DNA of 64,000 nt, taken from assembly GCA_002104985.1 (NCBI GenBank), contig MCGO01000003.1, positions 310,001-374,000 of the forward strand, written 5' to 3'. Below are positions 23,501 through 32,383 of the stretch, in pieces; positions within the stretch are counted from its first letter, which is position 1, and each line of letters begins with the position of its first letter. The notes below the pieces were generated by a model, which saw only the letters and a program-made list of their open reading frames with translations, searched no databases and was not told the DNA's origin. The position numbers and the translations under genes were made by a program. The DNA is from Rhizoclosmatium globosum (lineage: Eukaryota > Chytridiomycota > Chytridiomycetes > Chytridiales > Chytriomycetaceae).

Positions 23501-24703
23501 AGAACCCTGCTCCTTGTACACGGCCCTCAAACATCACTCCGTTAACTCCACTGCCACTTTGTGCAATTACTTGATTTGATTCATCAACAGCACGCTGCTG
23601 CCACGCTCCGACGATTGTTTCCACGTTGCTTGAAGTCTGCACCGCAGATTCCTCGGTTCGATCGTCAACGGCAATCGTATCAATCAGAAAGTCAGCTCCG
23701 TTCATATCTCCAATCAAGGGGAATCCTATGCTCTCAAAGAATTCAATACCGGCTTTCGGGGGCCCGCAATAGGCAAGTCGGCCACCGCGTGCAAGAAGTG
23801 CAATTTGGTCAAAGTGGGCAAAAATATCGGAGCGCGGTTGGTGGATGGAGAGGACGATTGTGCGGCCTGAGTTGTGCGCAAGCGAAACAAGAGTTTCAAT
23901 CAGGGATCGGGCGTTAAAGGCATCCAGTCCAGTAGTTGGTTCATCGAGAAAAATGACAGACGGATTAAGAAGGAGTTGGACGCCAACACTTGGTTTTTCA
24001 AGATTAGTAATGTTGTTGGGGCTGACAGTTTACAGATACTCACGACACACGTCTCTTTTCTCCACCAGATATTCCCTTCCTCCATTCGTCTCCAACCAAC
24101 GTGTTTGCGCATTCTTTCAGGCCCAATTCCAAAATGACACTTTCAACCAATTCAAACTTCTTGGCTAACGGCATTGAACGAGGTAAACGAAGTCGTGCGG
24201 CATAGCGAAGAGTCTCTCGAACAGAAATGTAAGGAAGAAGCTGATCTTGCTGTTCAACGTAGGCCACCATTCCACTTTGAAAGTACTTCTTTGGATTCCC
24301 GCCATTGAATGTGATTTCGCCCGACACAGGAACAGGCGATCTTCCCGCGAGAGCATTGAGAAGGGTTGTCTTTCCACTACCGGATCCTCCCTAAGGTGGT
24401 TATCAGCACTCGTGGCAGGGATGGACTATAACGTACCATGATAGCAAGCAGCTTTCCAGCGGGGACACGCAGCGACACGTCCTGCAAAATGTGCTGTCTC
24501 TGTTCACCCTCATCTTTATCCTTGGACTTCTTTGCCTTTTGAGCGACCGACACGCCAACCGACTTCGCAACAATGTCGACAGTATGCACCATTCCAAAGC
24601 CAGACACATTGTTCTTCGGGACCACTGGGCCTGATCCTTCTTGACCCAGAATCTCAGATGCAGCAGCCACCGGGTCGTCTTTATCAGACACAAGGAACGA
24701 CAT
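20544..24703 (-). CDS. Full-size ABCG transporter (YOL075C-like), copy 2
   Basis: Exons 24703-24437, 24390-24044, 23988-23266, 23215-22941, 22894-21276, 21228-20864 and 20817-20544 give 1,289 aa. The NBD-TMD-NBD-TMD layout is the same as copy 1, with intact Walker A (GGSGSGKTT at 90-98; GSSGAGKST in NBD2), signature and Walker B motifs. The N-terminus is longer than in copy 1 and carries a Lys/Glu-rich insert (KKSKDKDEGEQRQ) before the first NBD. Six introns are present. The one after VIV found in copy 1 is missing, while an intron in A|NTLI (22895-22940) is present only here. The acceptor of exon 3 (AAG at 23989-23991) is a little uncertain. Conservation with copy 1 is highest, also at DNA level, across NBD2. 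Confidence 0.9.
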
Positions 24704-24864
24704 TGCCGGGTTTCTTTCTTTTGTGCTGATGGTTTCTTGATTTCAAAAATCTCTCTTTCTCGCATACGTTACACAGCAATTTGTCGTATTGATACTGTAT
24801 TATTGTAGAAAGGAAACGAGAAACACTACATATGAATAATGTAAAAAGAAGATGAGTGAAGAAA

Positions 24865-25200
24865 CTAATCATTGAAAACAATTAATAATAAAAAAAAGGG
24901 ACCCGTGAATTTTTCCCAATCTGACTTTTCCAGATTAACCAACTTGGGAAACGCATCCTTCTCGATTTGAAATTTTCCCAATCTGGCGGGACACAGTTCG
25001 TCTGGCCAAACATGGCTCTTCTCAAGGCCGAGGACGACGCCACTGCCGGCTAGTTGGCGGAAAACGCTAGTAGACTCAATAGTTCGGTAGAGCCGACGTC
25101 CTGGTGCACACAAAGGACATCTCTTTCGATCTCCAGGCATATTATTACTCGCAAACCCCGGCGATAGCTCCTCTAACCCTTCAGTTACGGCCTTCTTCAT
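24865..25200 (-). CDS. Small unrecognised ORF ending inside an inverted repeat
   Basis: An ATG at 25200 opens 111 codons. The first 75 look protein-like (a CPLC pair, then RRLYRTIESTSVFRQ and a later DELC), while the last third runs through the 80-base terminal repeat of the surrounding element and into an A-rich tract. It may be a captured gene fragment or a chance frame. No family is recognised. Confidence 0.25.
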   Translation of the reverse strand: MKKAVTEGLEELSPGFASNNMPGDRKRCPLCAPGRRLYRTIESTSVFRQLAGSGVVLGLEKSHVWPDELCPARLGKFQIEKDAFPKLVNLEKSDWEKFTGPFFLLLIVFND

Positions 25201-25792
25201 TTCGAAATTCCTGTCGCGAACTCAGAAGGAGCCACAGCCAAAAGCGTGAAAAGCGCGAAAAGCGAAGAGAGCGTTGATGCTGGTTTAATCAATCTAATGT
25301 TGGAGAAGGAAGTAAGCTCAGAACTGAAAGAGCAGTAGTAGCTAAGAATTCATGAACCAACAGGTTTCAGACAACTTGAAGAATCATCGTAGACAACAAC
25401 ATCGAGCGTATAAGTGCGCAAACTGCATTGACCAAAGTATGAAGTCCAGTCCTTCGCAAATCCATCTTTATTCTATTTTCATATGAAATGCATCTTCAAT
25501 ACAGCTTGTTTATTGTGATATTCCGTCTACCTTGTTGAATAAATGACAAACCAATATTACTGCCAAAGACGATGACATTTACCCAGAAACGTCCCTGTCT
25601 TTTACATGTATTGCATGGCTGTCTCCTCCGCGACACCTGAACATTTTCTGAAGCTGTGTTGTGCAATTCTTAAGCCGGTGAAACACCCATTACTTCGTTT
25701 GCTGGTTTTACGGCCAGATTGGGAAAATTTCAAATCGAGAAGGATGTGTTTCCCAAGTTGGTTAAACTGGAAAAGTCAGATTGGGAAAAATT
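24908..25792. mobile_element. 885-base element with 80-base terminal inverted repeats (MITE-like)
   Basis: Bases 24908-24987 and the reverse complement of 25713-25792 match at 78 of 80 positions. The repeats start AATTTTTCCCAATCTGAC and contain the CCAATCTG word at both edges. The interior has no transposase, only the small ORF at 25200-24865, so the element is probably non-autonomous. I do not see a clear target duplication at the outer edges. Its right end stops 18 bases before the EDC3 start codon, so the repeat probably lies in the EDC3 5' leader. Confidence 0.8.
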
Positions 25793-26504
25793 AATACTAC
25801 CCTAAAAAAAATGGGCGACTTTGTTGGACTGCGAGTCGAAGTTGAGCTTGTCAATGGATACGTGATGCGCGGGATAGTGACTGCAGCAGCGGCGACCGGG
25901 CTTGTCGTTGATGGTCAGCATGTGCCGACGGCTGCGATTCGCGATCTTCGAGTGGTTGCTGCCCCGCCGCCGCCGCCGTTTTCTGATCCGGCGATTGTTT
26001 CGGTGCGAGTTGAATTTGAATTTGAACTTGAACTTGAATTGAGTTTGGAGTGGTTCTAACGCGGCGTTGCAGATGTCTCCTGTGCGCACACACTCGCAGC
26101 CTCACTCACAGCAGAGTAATCAACTGCGACCTTTGGCGGCCCAGCATCAAGGCTTATCTAGTCAAGTTATTCAACCTCAAATCATGCAGCCTATGGTTTC
26201 ATCCTCTCCAAAGAAGGCAAAGTACCCACTAACACAACCAACACAAAGTACTTCATCAAAACCGGCAAAGAACACACAACAACCTATTTCAAAGCAGAAA
26301 CGACCAAATCAAAGCAAGTACGATACAACTGGCCTTCCCAATTCCAAAGTTCCCATTGTGACTGAGCCTACTGCCGATCTTTCAAAAGACTTTGACTTTC
26401 AGTCTTCACTCGATCGATTTGATAAAAATAAGATATTTGCCGAGATTCGGGCTCAGGAAGAAGCTTCTGGCGTTTCAGAGGCTGGAGGAGGTCAAGGCGG
26501 TTTC

Positions 26505-26594
26505 CAAGAGATTGAGGGAAAGAATTAATTCTATTCATAATACACCAACACAATATATATAGTAAATAATAATAATATCATATAACGGTTAACG
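26505..26594 (-). repeat. 3' LTR of the copia element
   Basis: Direct repeat of 31242-31332, differing by one A in an AATAATAAT run. In element orientation it runs from (C)CGTTAACCG to CAATCTCTTG, without the usual TG...CA ends. The stop codon of the Gag-Pol frame (26589-26591) lies inside it. The outer edge is ambiguous by up to 3 bases because of the shared CGG. Confidence 0.85.
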
Positions 26595-29500
26595 GACTTT
26601 GGCAAAGAGGGCTGAAGTGGTATTTTGTTTTGAGTCCCGGTCCACAATTCCCAATTCCATAATGGCACGTTCATGTTTCACAAAGCGTAGGGGTTTTGTC
26701 ATAATATCTGATTTGTTGCTGTCTGTTCCACACCATTTGAAGCTGATGATTTTGTTTTGGTGCCTGTCCTTCAGAACCATGTACTGTAGATCCAGGTGTC
26801 GTGTTCTGTGTCGCCCAGATCCTTCGATAACGTTTGTGACTGATTGTAGGTTGTCACAGTAGTGGTCAGTTGGGTTAGGGTCATTGTACCCAAGCCATTT
26901 CAGAATGTTGTTGAGGTAGATGAAGACATTTGATCCAGAGACAGCTGCAGTTGTTTCAGCTGCAACAGTTGAGTCTGCTACTGTTTTTTGGAGTTTTGAT
27001 GAGGCAGATACTGTTCCCTGAGCTATTGAGGCAACAATTCCAGTTCGCGATTTTCGGGTGTTGTTGTCAGCAGCGAAGTCAGCATCCGTGTATCCAATCA
27101 ACTTGACAATGCCATCTTGAGACTTTCTAAATCGTTGAACTTTTCCACTGGTTCGATTCAAGTATCCTAACAAATGTTGAAGGGCTTTCCAGTGAATTTG
27201 CTGCGGGTTTTTAACATGTTGTCCAAGTTTACTGAGAGTGTATAGAATATCGGCACGGGTTTTGTGTAGAGTTAGGAGGGTGCCAAAAGCTTCTTGGTAT
27301 GGTATTCCGTTCATTGACACGTCAGACTCAGTTTCTACGTTGTCAAATTCCTTCATATCTAGCCCGTTGTTCCATGGAGTTTTGTTTTTAATGAGCTTGT
27401 TTGTCTGGTAGGGAAGGCAGGAGTCCAGAATATAGGCTTCTTGATCCATATCAAAGCATCCTTCAGTGTAAGTCTTTCGGCATCCAATAATAGTGCCCAC
27501 AATATCTTTGATGGTTATCGGAAGTCGTTCATTCAACCAGGCAAGGAATTTGTCTGCTTCTGCAAGACAATCGGGGTCATGTGCTAATTCGCCGTCGTCT
27601 GCAAACCACTCCATGAAGAGAATCTTCTCATGTTCAGTATCTGTCAGTTGTTTGATCCACAGTGCTGGGCTTGAGGGGCATTGGACAAAACCATATTCAC
27701 GGAATAGTCCATCTCGATGGTTTGCAAATAGGAAGGATCCGTCGCGTTGTCCATTGATGACTTTCAACCATTGAATACAGTGAGTATGACGAGAGACTCC
27801 TTCTGAAAGTGGGAATCCTTCTGGAATATACGTAAAGACTGGTCGGTCTGGGTTGTTTGGTGTTTGGAGGAAAGCGCCATTGACATCAACCTTTCGTGTA
27901 TTCATACCTCTCTGGGTGACATGGATGGAAAAGATCTTGTTGGTTTCCACGTCTGGGGTTGTAACATACACTTGGCCAACATCACACAGCTTTTGCGAAC
28001 TTCCGTCTGCAATGGCTCGCACATATGGTTCAAAGACACCAGAGTCTTCTTCTTGCTTTTCAGTAAGGGCATAGAACAAGTTCACAATAGGACTAGTAGC
28101 CTCTGACTTGAGTTTAAACTGATAGGCATTCGCATTGTCGAGTTTCTTGTGGTGTTTTCCAAAGGCAGCAATCCATTCAGCACTTTTGAGAGCTTCCGTC
28201 ACTGTAATTTCAGCCTTACGCGATACAAGAGAGTAATATTTTCCAGTGGCAGAGTCATAATGCTGAGCTTGTATTGTATTTCGGGTTGATCTCCTTGTTG
28301 GTAACTCTGAGGTAGGGGTTGGTGTTGTGGGGATATATTCTCCATCAGATTCATACTGTGTAGGGGTGGACGATGGAGTGAAGAATTCTTCACAGAGGGA
28401 TTCAGTGGGGGGAGGGGTTGATGGGGTTTTTAAAGGTACAGGGGTAGGAATCAAGATGTCACTATTTGTCGCAGCTTCTTCAAGTGTTTCAATTGAGCAT
28501 TCCAATGGCATAGTAATATAGTCTTCGTCTGCAGAATCATCATGATGATCGGCCCACCGAACAGCCGGAATCAATTCGTGTTGCTTTCCTTGAATGTCCT
28601 CAAATTGGAAACATGTTTCATAGAAATACCCATCACGTGAGTAGATGGTTCTTCCGTCTTCTGTGAGGAACATCCATCCCATACGTTGAACCGGGTGACC
28701 ATCATAATTACCATAACCAATAAATGTACTTCGCACAGCGCGAGGTCCAGTTTTCCAGTAGATTCCTGGTTTATCAATATTCTCATCAGTGATTTTGATA
28801 TGTTTTGGGAGGATACGTGGATAGGCAACACAGTTGAGGGTTCTCCAATGTTTTACTTGTGGCTTCTTTCCAGTGAGCAGTTCAACTGGGGTTTTTGTTT
28901 TGTTTCCGTGCATAGTACGGTTGTCAACAAAGGTATGATAGAGTGCGCCATTCAGCCAGAAATCCATTGGCTTTCCTGTTTGAATAATGTTTGCGCGGAC
29001 TCTTTCCATCATGACTTTAAAGTACCCGTTTAAGTGCCCATCCTGGTTGTGTGCATCTGTACATGTAATTTGGAGAGTCTTCGACAGTTCAGCACATGCT
29101 TCATGCATCAATTTGCTTTCTGCTTCTCCTGATGGATCCATTCTGATATTTTGGACTTTTTCAGTGGAGAATGATTCAAGATACGCAATAGCCAGTTTCA
29201 AGAATTTAACAACTTCTTTCGCAGTGTGGTTGAACAGTCCATAACAAATTTTGAAGTGAATAGATGGAACCATGACACCCAGCATACACGTATGACCATC
29301 TCGAGAGGGGTTTCCCTTTTCTGGAAAGAATACATCAATAATGAGAGTGTCAAGAAGGTTGCTGGCAGTCCATCCAGATTTGTTGTAGGGGAGTCTGGGC
29401 ATTTTGGCCATAACACACGTCTCACAGAAGAACTCTTTGTCTGACCCAGCAAATGAGAGACCATGGACAGCAGGAACTGTTTTCAAAATTTGATCAATGC

Positions 29501-31244
29501 CCGCGTGCATAAACCTTTCATGCCATGTCCGTAGTGTGACACGGGGAAATGTTGTACCAAGCAAGGCTTTGATACTTGGATCATGGTCAAGCTGGTGTTG
29601 AGTGGTTGGAGAGTCAAGAGTAAGGTGAAAGAGGCCGTCCACGCCTTTTGCACGAGCAGTAACATTGAACACACCATCCTTCATTTTACCAACATATGCA
29701 GTCATTGTTTGGTGATCAAAGAATACGTCCAATTTTTCGCACAGGAGCTTCCATATTGACACAAGTGTTTCTGTAGAAAATGGCACATGTTCCACATCTT
29801 TGAGAGTCAAACTGGAGTCTTCAATTTTCAAATCACCCTGAATCCCACTTCCCACTATGACAGCATCGGGTGCAATGCCCTGTATTCTTGATGGCTTGCA
29901 TTTTGATTTGTTAAGTAGAAGGTCATCAAAGCGGGTTAAATGTTTTTCTGAACCGGAATCAAGGTATGCAATAATAGGCTTTGGTTTGTACAATACTTGT
30001 TTTGCTGCAATAGGGACTGTCAAAGGGTAAGCGGTAGAAGCTTTATTGAATGCACGACGAATAACAATTTGAGATTGTTCAAAAGTTAAGGGTGTATTCA
30101 AGGCAGCAGTTGCGGCTGAGGCGTTGTCGTAGTTGATGAAGGCAATTGATTTTCCCGTGTTCTTCGACTTCACAACGTCAACTCGGACACATCCTTTGAA
30201 ATGGGCGCGAAGCAATTCAGAGGTAGTGCCTTCTGGGAAACCAACAACAAAGAGCTTGAGAGAGTCAACAGTGCTCACTGGATTGTGGCTGACATGGCGG
30301 GTGGCAGCAAACGCTCTAGTCAGAGCCGCAATTTGTTCCTCGAGAGATGCGACATCCTTGGCAACAAACGAACGACCATTTCCAGTTCCAAAGAGATCCT
30401 TGTGCGCTGTTCGACCACGTGACCCAAGTTCGTCTTCTGCAACAATGCTCAATACTTCGGCAAAATCAAGAGGGTCCTTCTTCGCCTTTGAGTAGATGAG
30501 CGCAGTCATTGAGCGTGCAAGGTCATCGTCGGTAAGTCCAGTGAAGAAATTGTTGATGTTAGACAGATTGAATTCAGTGCATAGCGATAGGTTTGTTGAG
30601 TCAGGGTACCCGAGGTCTGCAAGAATGAGGATTTGGGTTTGAATATTTTGGAGGAGAGTGAGGGGATGTTTGTTTGGAGCGAGGCGTAGAGATTGAAGAG
30701 TATTTTTAGCTGCATTGATGTTTGATTGGTGAGAGATTTGACAATGTTTTTGAAGGGCGACAATTCCATCGACGATGTTTTGTTTTGGTCCGGCTGAGTT
30801 TTTGAAGATGGTGAAGAGCGTGTCGTCTGTGAAATCTTTGATGGTTCCCCAGACACGGCTTTTTGCTGTTTCGTAGTGCGCGACAATGCCGTTGTACTTC
30901 ATTTCCTGTTCGAAGGTGGGGTCTTTGACAGTTTTGAGGGTGGCACCTGCAACCAACTCAGTTCCATACACGCGCGCTTTCGAGACAGGGATGATGTCGA
31001 CATTGAGAAACATGACGAGGGAGTTGATTGGTACTGAGTCAGGTGCGAGGGGGGTGACTTGGTAGAGGGCTGAGCCGGAGGGGAGGCCGAGGTTGCCGAG
31101 AGTCTTTTTGATTTCTTCAAGCCACTTCAGGAAGTAGGTCGCGTAGTTTGATTGGCTGAGTTTCTGAGACTCCTTTGGTTGGCCGTACGTGGCTAGCATC
31201 GTTGGTGTTTGAGGGGTTTGGGTTGCTTGGTGCTGATAACGCAA
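26589..31244 (-). CDS. Copia Gag-Pol polyprotein with an RRM in the Gag region
   Basis: 1,551 codons without a stop. The frame opens at a TTG at 31244, and the first ATG is codon 16 (31199). Gag-like N-terminus 1-320; RRM at about 329-398 (RNP2 LFVVGF 331-336, RNP1 KSIAFINY 365-372); protease DSGS (429-432); integrase zinc H575/H580/C607/C610, catalytic D637 and D703. Where the glutamate of the Q-N-G-x-x-E motif is expected the frame reads QDGHLN (N739). Reverse transcriptase: D1120, FADD 1214-1217. RNase H: D1387, E1430, D1464, then TKPL. No CCHC zinc knuckle is visible, so the RRM may supply RNA binding. All domains derive from one frame, so no frameshift is needed between Gag and Pol. Confidence 0.92.
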   Translation of the reverse strand: MRYQHQATQTPQTPTMLATYGQPKESQKLSQSNYATYFLKWLEEIKKTLGNLGLPSGSALYQVTPLAPDSVPINSLVMFLNVDIIPVSKARVYGTELVAGATLKTVKDPTFEQEMKYNGIVAHYETAKSRVWGTIKDFTDDTLFTIFKNSAGPKQNIVDGIVALQKHCQISHQSNINAAKNTLQSLRLAPNKHPLTLLQNIQTQILILADLGYPDSTNLSLCTEFNLSNINNFFTGLTDDDLARSMTALIYSKAKKDPLDFAEVLSIVAEDELGSRGRTAHKDLFGTGNGRSFVAKDVASLEEQIAALTRAFAATRHVSHNPVSTVDSLKLFVVGFPEGTTSELLRAHFKGCVRVDVVKSKNTGKSIAFINYDNASAATAALNTPLTFEQSQIVIRRAFNKASTAYPLTVPIAAKQVLYKPKPIIAYLDSGSEKHLTRFDDLLLNKSKCKPSRIQGIAPDAVIVGSGIQGDLKIEDSSLTLKDVEHVPFSTETLVSIWKLLCEKLDVFFDHQTMTAYVGKMKDGVFNVTARAKGVDGLFHLTLDSPTTQHQLDHDPSIKALLGTTFPRVTLRTWHERFMHAGIDQILKTVPAVHGLSFAGSDKEFFCETCVMAKMPRLPYNKSGWTASNLLDTLIIDVFFPEKGNPSRDGHTCMLGVMVPSIHFKICYGLFNHTAKEVVKFLKLAIAYLESFSTEKVQNIRMDPSGEAESKLMHEACAELSKTLQITCTDAHNQDGHLNGYFKVMMERVRANIIQTGKPMDFWLNGALYHTFVDNRTMHGNKTKTPVELLTGKKPQVKHWRTLNCVAYPRILPKHIKITDENIDKPGIYWKTGPRAVRSTFIGYGNYDGHPVQRMGWMFLTEDGRTIYSRDGYFYETCFQFEDIQGKQHELIPAVRWADHHDDSADEDYITMPLECSIETLEEAATNSDILIPTPVPLKTPSTPPPTESLCEEFFTPSSTPTQYESDGEYIPTTPTPTSELPTRRSTRNTIQAQHYDSATGKYYSLVSRKAEITVTEALKSAEWIAAFGKHHKKLDNANAYQFKLKSEATSPIVNLFYALTEKQEEDSGVFEPYVRAIADGSSQKLCDVGQVYVTTPDVETNKIFSIHVTQRGMNTRKVDVNGAFLQTPNNPDRPVFTYIPEGFPLSEGVSRHTHCIQWLKVINGQRDGSFLFANHRDGLFREYGFVQCPSSPALWIKQLTDTEHEKILFMEWFADDGELAHDPDCLAEADKFLAWLNERLPITIKDIVGTIIGCRKTYTEGCFDMDQEAYILDSCLPYQTNKLIKNKTPWNNGLDMKEFDNVETESDVSMNGIPYQEAFGTLLTLHKTRADILYTLSKLGQHVKNPQQIHWKALQHLLGYLNRTSGKVQRFRKSQDGIVKLIGYTDADFAADNNTRKSRTGIVASIAQGTVSASSKLQKTVADSTVAAETTAAVSGSNVFIYLNNILKWLGYNDPNPTDHYCDNLQSVTNVIEGSGRHRTRHLDLQYMVLKDRHQNKIISFKWCGTDSNKSDIMTKPLRFVKHERAIMELGIVDRDSKQNTTSALFAKVR

Positions 31245-31332
31245 GAGATTGAGGGAAAGAATTAATTCTATTCATAATACACCAACACAATATATATAGT
31301 AAATAATAAATAATATCATATAACGGTTAACG
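31242..31332 (-). repeat. 5' LTR of the copia element
   Basis: About 90 bases, very short for a copia LTR. It starts the element (minus strand) next to the target repeat at 31331-31337 and ends ...CAATCTCTTG. The following bases CGTTATCAGCACC could hold the primer-binding site, but I cannot assign a tRNA. Confidence 0.83.
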
Positions 31333-32383
31333 GTTTCTTGGGGAAAGACAGGATTGGAGTTCGCGAAATGGTGCTCCAAGAAAGCGGAGGGGAGACTGGG
31401 AACGATGCGGAAGCTGAAGAGGACGATGATGAGTTCGACTCGGATGACTTCTTTGACGATGATGAAACACATTATGAGGACTTGCTTTCCACGCTTGGTT
31501 CAAGTGTAGGGCCATCATACACTCCAAGTCGACGTGTTGCTGGCCGTAAACGACCTGTTTTTAAATCAGTTGGTGGAGCTCCAGTATATGGAATTACTCC
31601 AGACGAAATGAACGAAGTTGAACGAATCTGTGTACAAGAGACTGGCCCAGATGAGTCTCAGATGATTGAAAACGCGGGTAGAAGCGCTGCAACACTCGTT
31701 ATTCAAGCTCTAGGAGGTGCTCGAAGAATCAAAGTTGGAAACCACAATGCTGCCCCAACAGTCGTGGTAATGGCGGGAAACAACAAAATTGGAGCATATG
31801 GGTTATGTACGGCGCGTCATCTCGCAAACCATGAGGTGAACGTGGTCGTCTGTCTTGTTGGAGGCGAAACAGACCTCAGCAACGCTGTTTCACAGCAACG
31901 AAAAATCTTTCTTCCGACGGGTGGTCAAGTCGTAAAGCATGTGCATGAGCTCCCTCAAGTTTTGGATATAATCGTTGACGCACTTCTTGGATCTGTACAA
32001 CAAATCTTGCATCTTGTTGAAGTTGATAGAGTCCTTACCACAGAACTTATTGAATGGTGTAATGAAGAGCGTGCAAACGTATTGTGTTTGGATATTCCAT
32101 CAGGAATTAATGGATTTACGGGCGTTCCCTCATCAAAGTTGTTTGTGTCTCCAAAATGGACTCTGGCATTTGGACTACCAAAAGCGTGTCTTGTCAATGT
32201 GATGGACAAAGGAGAACTCCTTCTTGCGGACATTGGAATTCCGAAAATCGTGTTCCAAAAACTCAGCGTCGCAATTGCTTCTGGTGGAAGGGGAAAACAA
32301 CCTATTCGATACGTTCCTCCATTCGGTGACAAGTATATAGTCGGTTTAACAATCCCTCAATAAAACTGCTTCATCTCGATTTA

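Larger units (their letters stand above)
26505..31333 (-). mobile_element. Ty1/copia-type LTR retrotransposon inserted in EDC3
   Basis: A single 1,551-codon Gag-Pol frame lies between two direct repeats of about 90 bases and is antisense to the host gene. The flanks share CGGTTTC (26498-26504 and 31331-31337), so the target duplication is 4-7 bases; GTTTC would be the 5 bases expected for copia. Removing the element restores the EDC3 frame exactly. Gag-Pol order (protease, integrase, reverse transcriptase, RNase H) is that of Pseudoviridae/copia. With an intact frame and nearly identical LTRs, insertion was recent. Confidence 0.93.
25811..32363 (+). pseudogene. EDC3: EDC3, enhancer of mRNA decapping 3, split by a copia retrotransposon
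   Basis: Coding parts are 25811-26002, 26073-26504 and 31338-32363. Without the insertion they join in frame to 549 aa. Known role: scaffold of P-bodies that binds Dcp2 and the helicase Dhh1. Domains: LSm (1-63, MGDFVGLRVEVELVNGYVMR), a long Gln/Ser/Lys-rich linker, the FDF motif (KDFDF...LDRFDKNKIFAEIR, about 170-190), an acidic stretch, and YjeF_N with GNNKIGAYGL and DIPSGING. The element sits between codons 208 (Phe) and 209 (Leu), flanked by the repeated CGGTTTC. With the insertion, translation would stop after FQEIEGKN, leaving LSm and FDF but no dimerising YjeF_N domain. The 26003-26072 intron contains TTGAAT/TTGAAC repeats. A second, uninterrupted allele elsewhere is possible. Confidence 0.92.
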
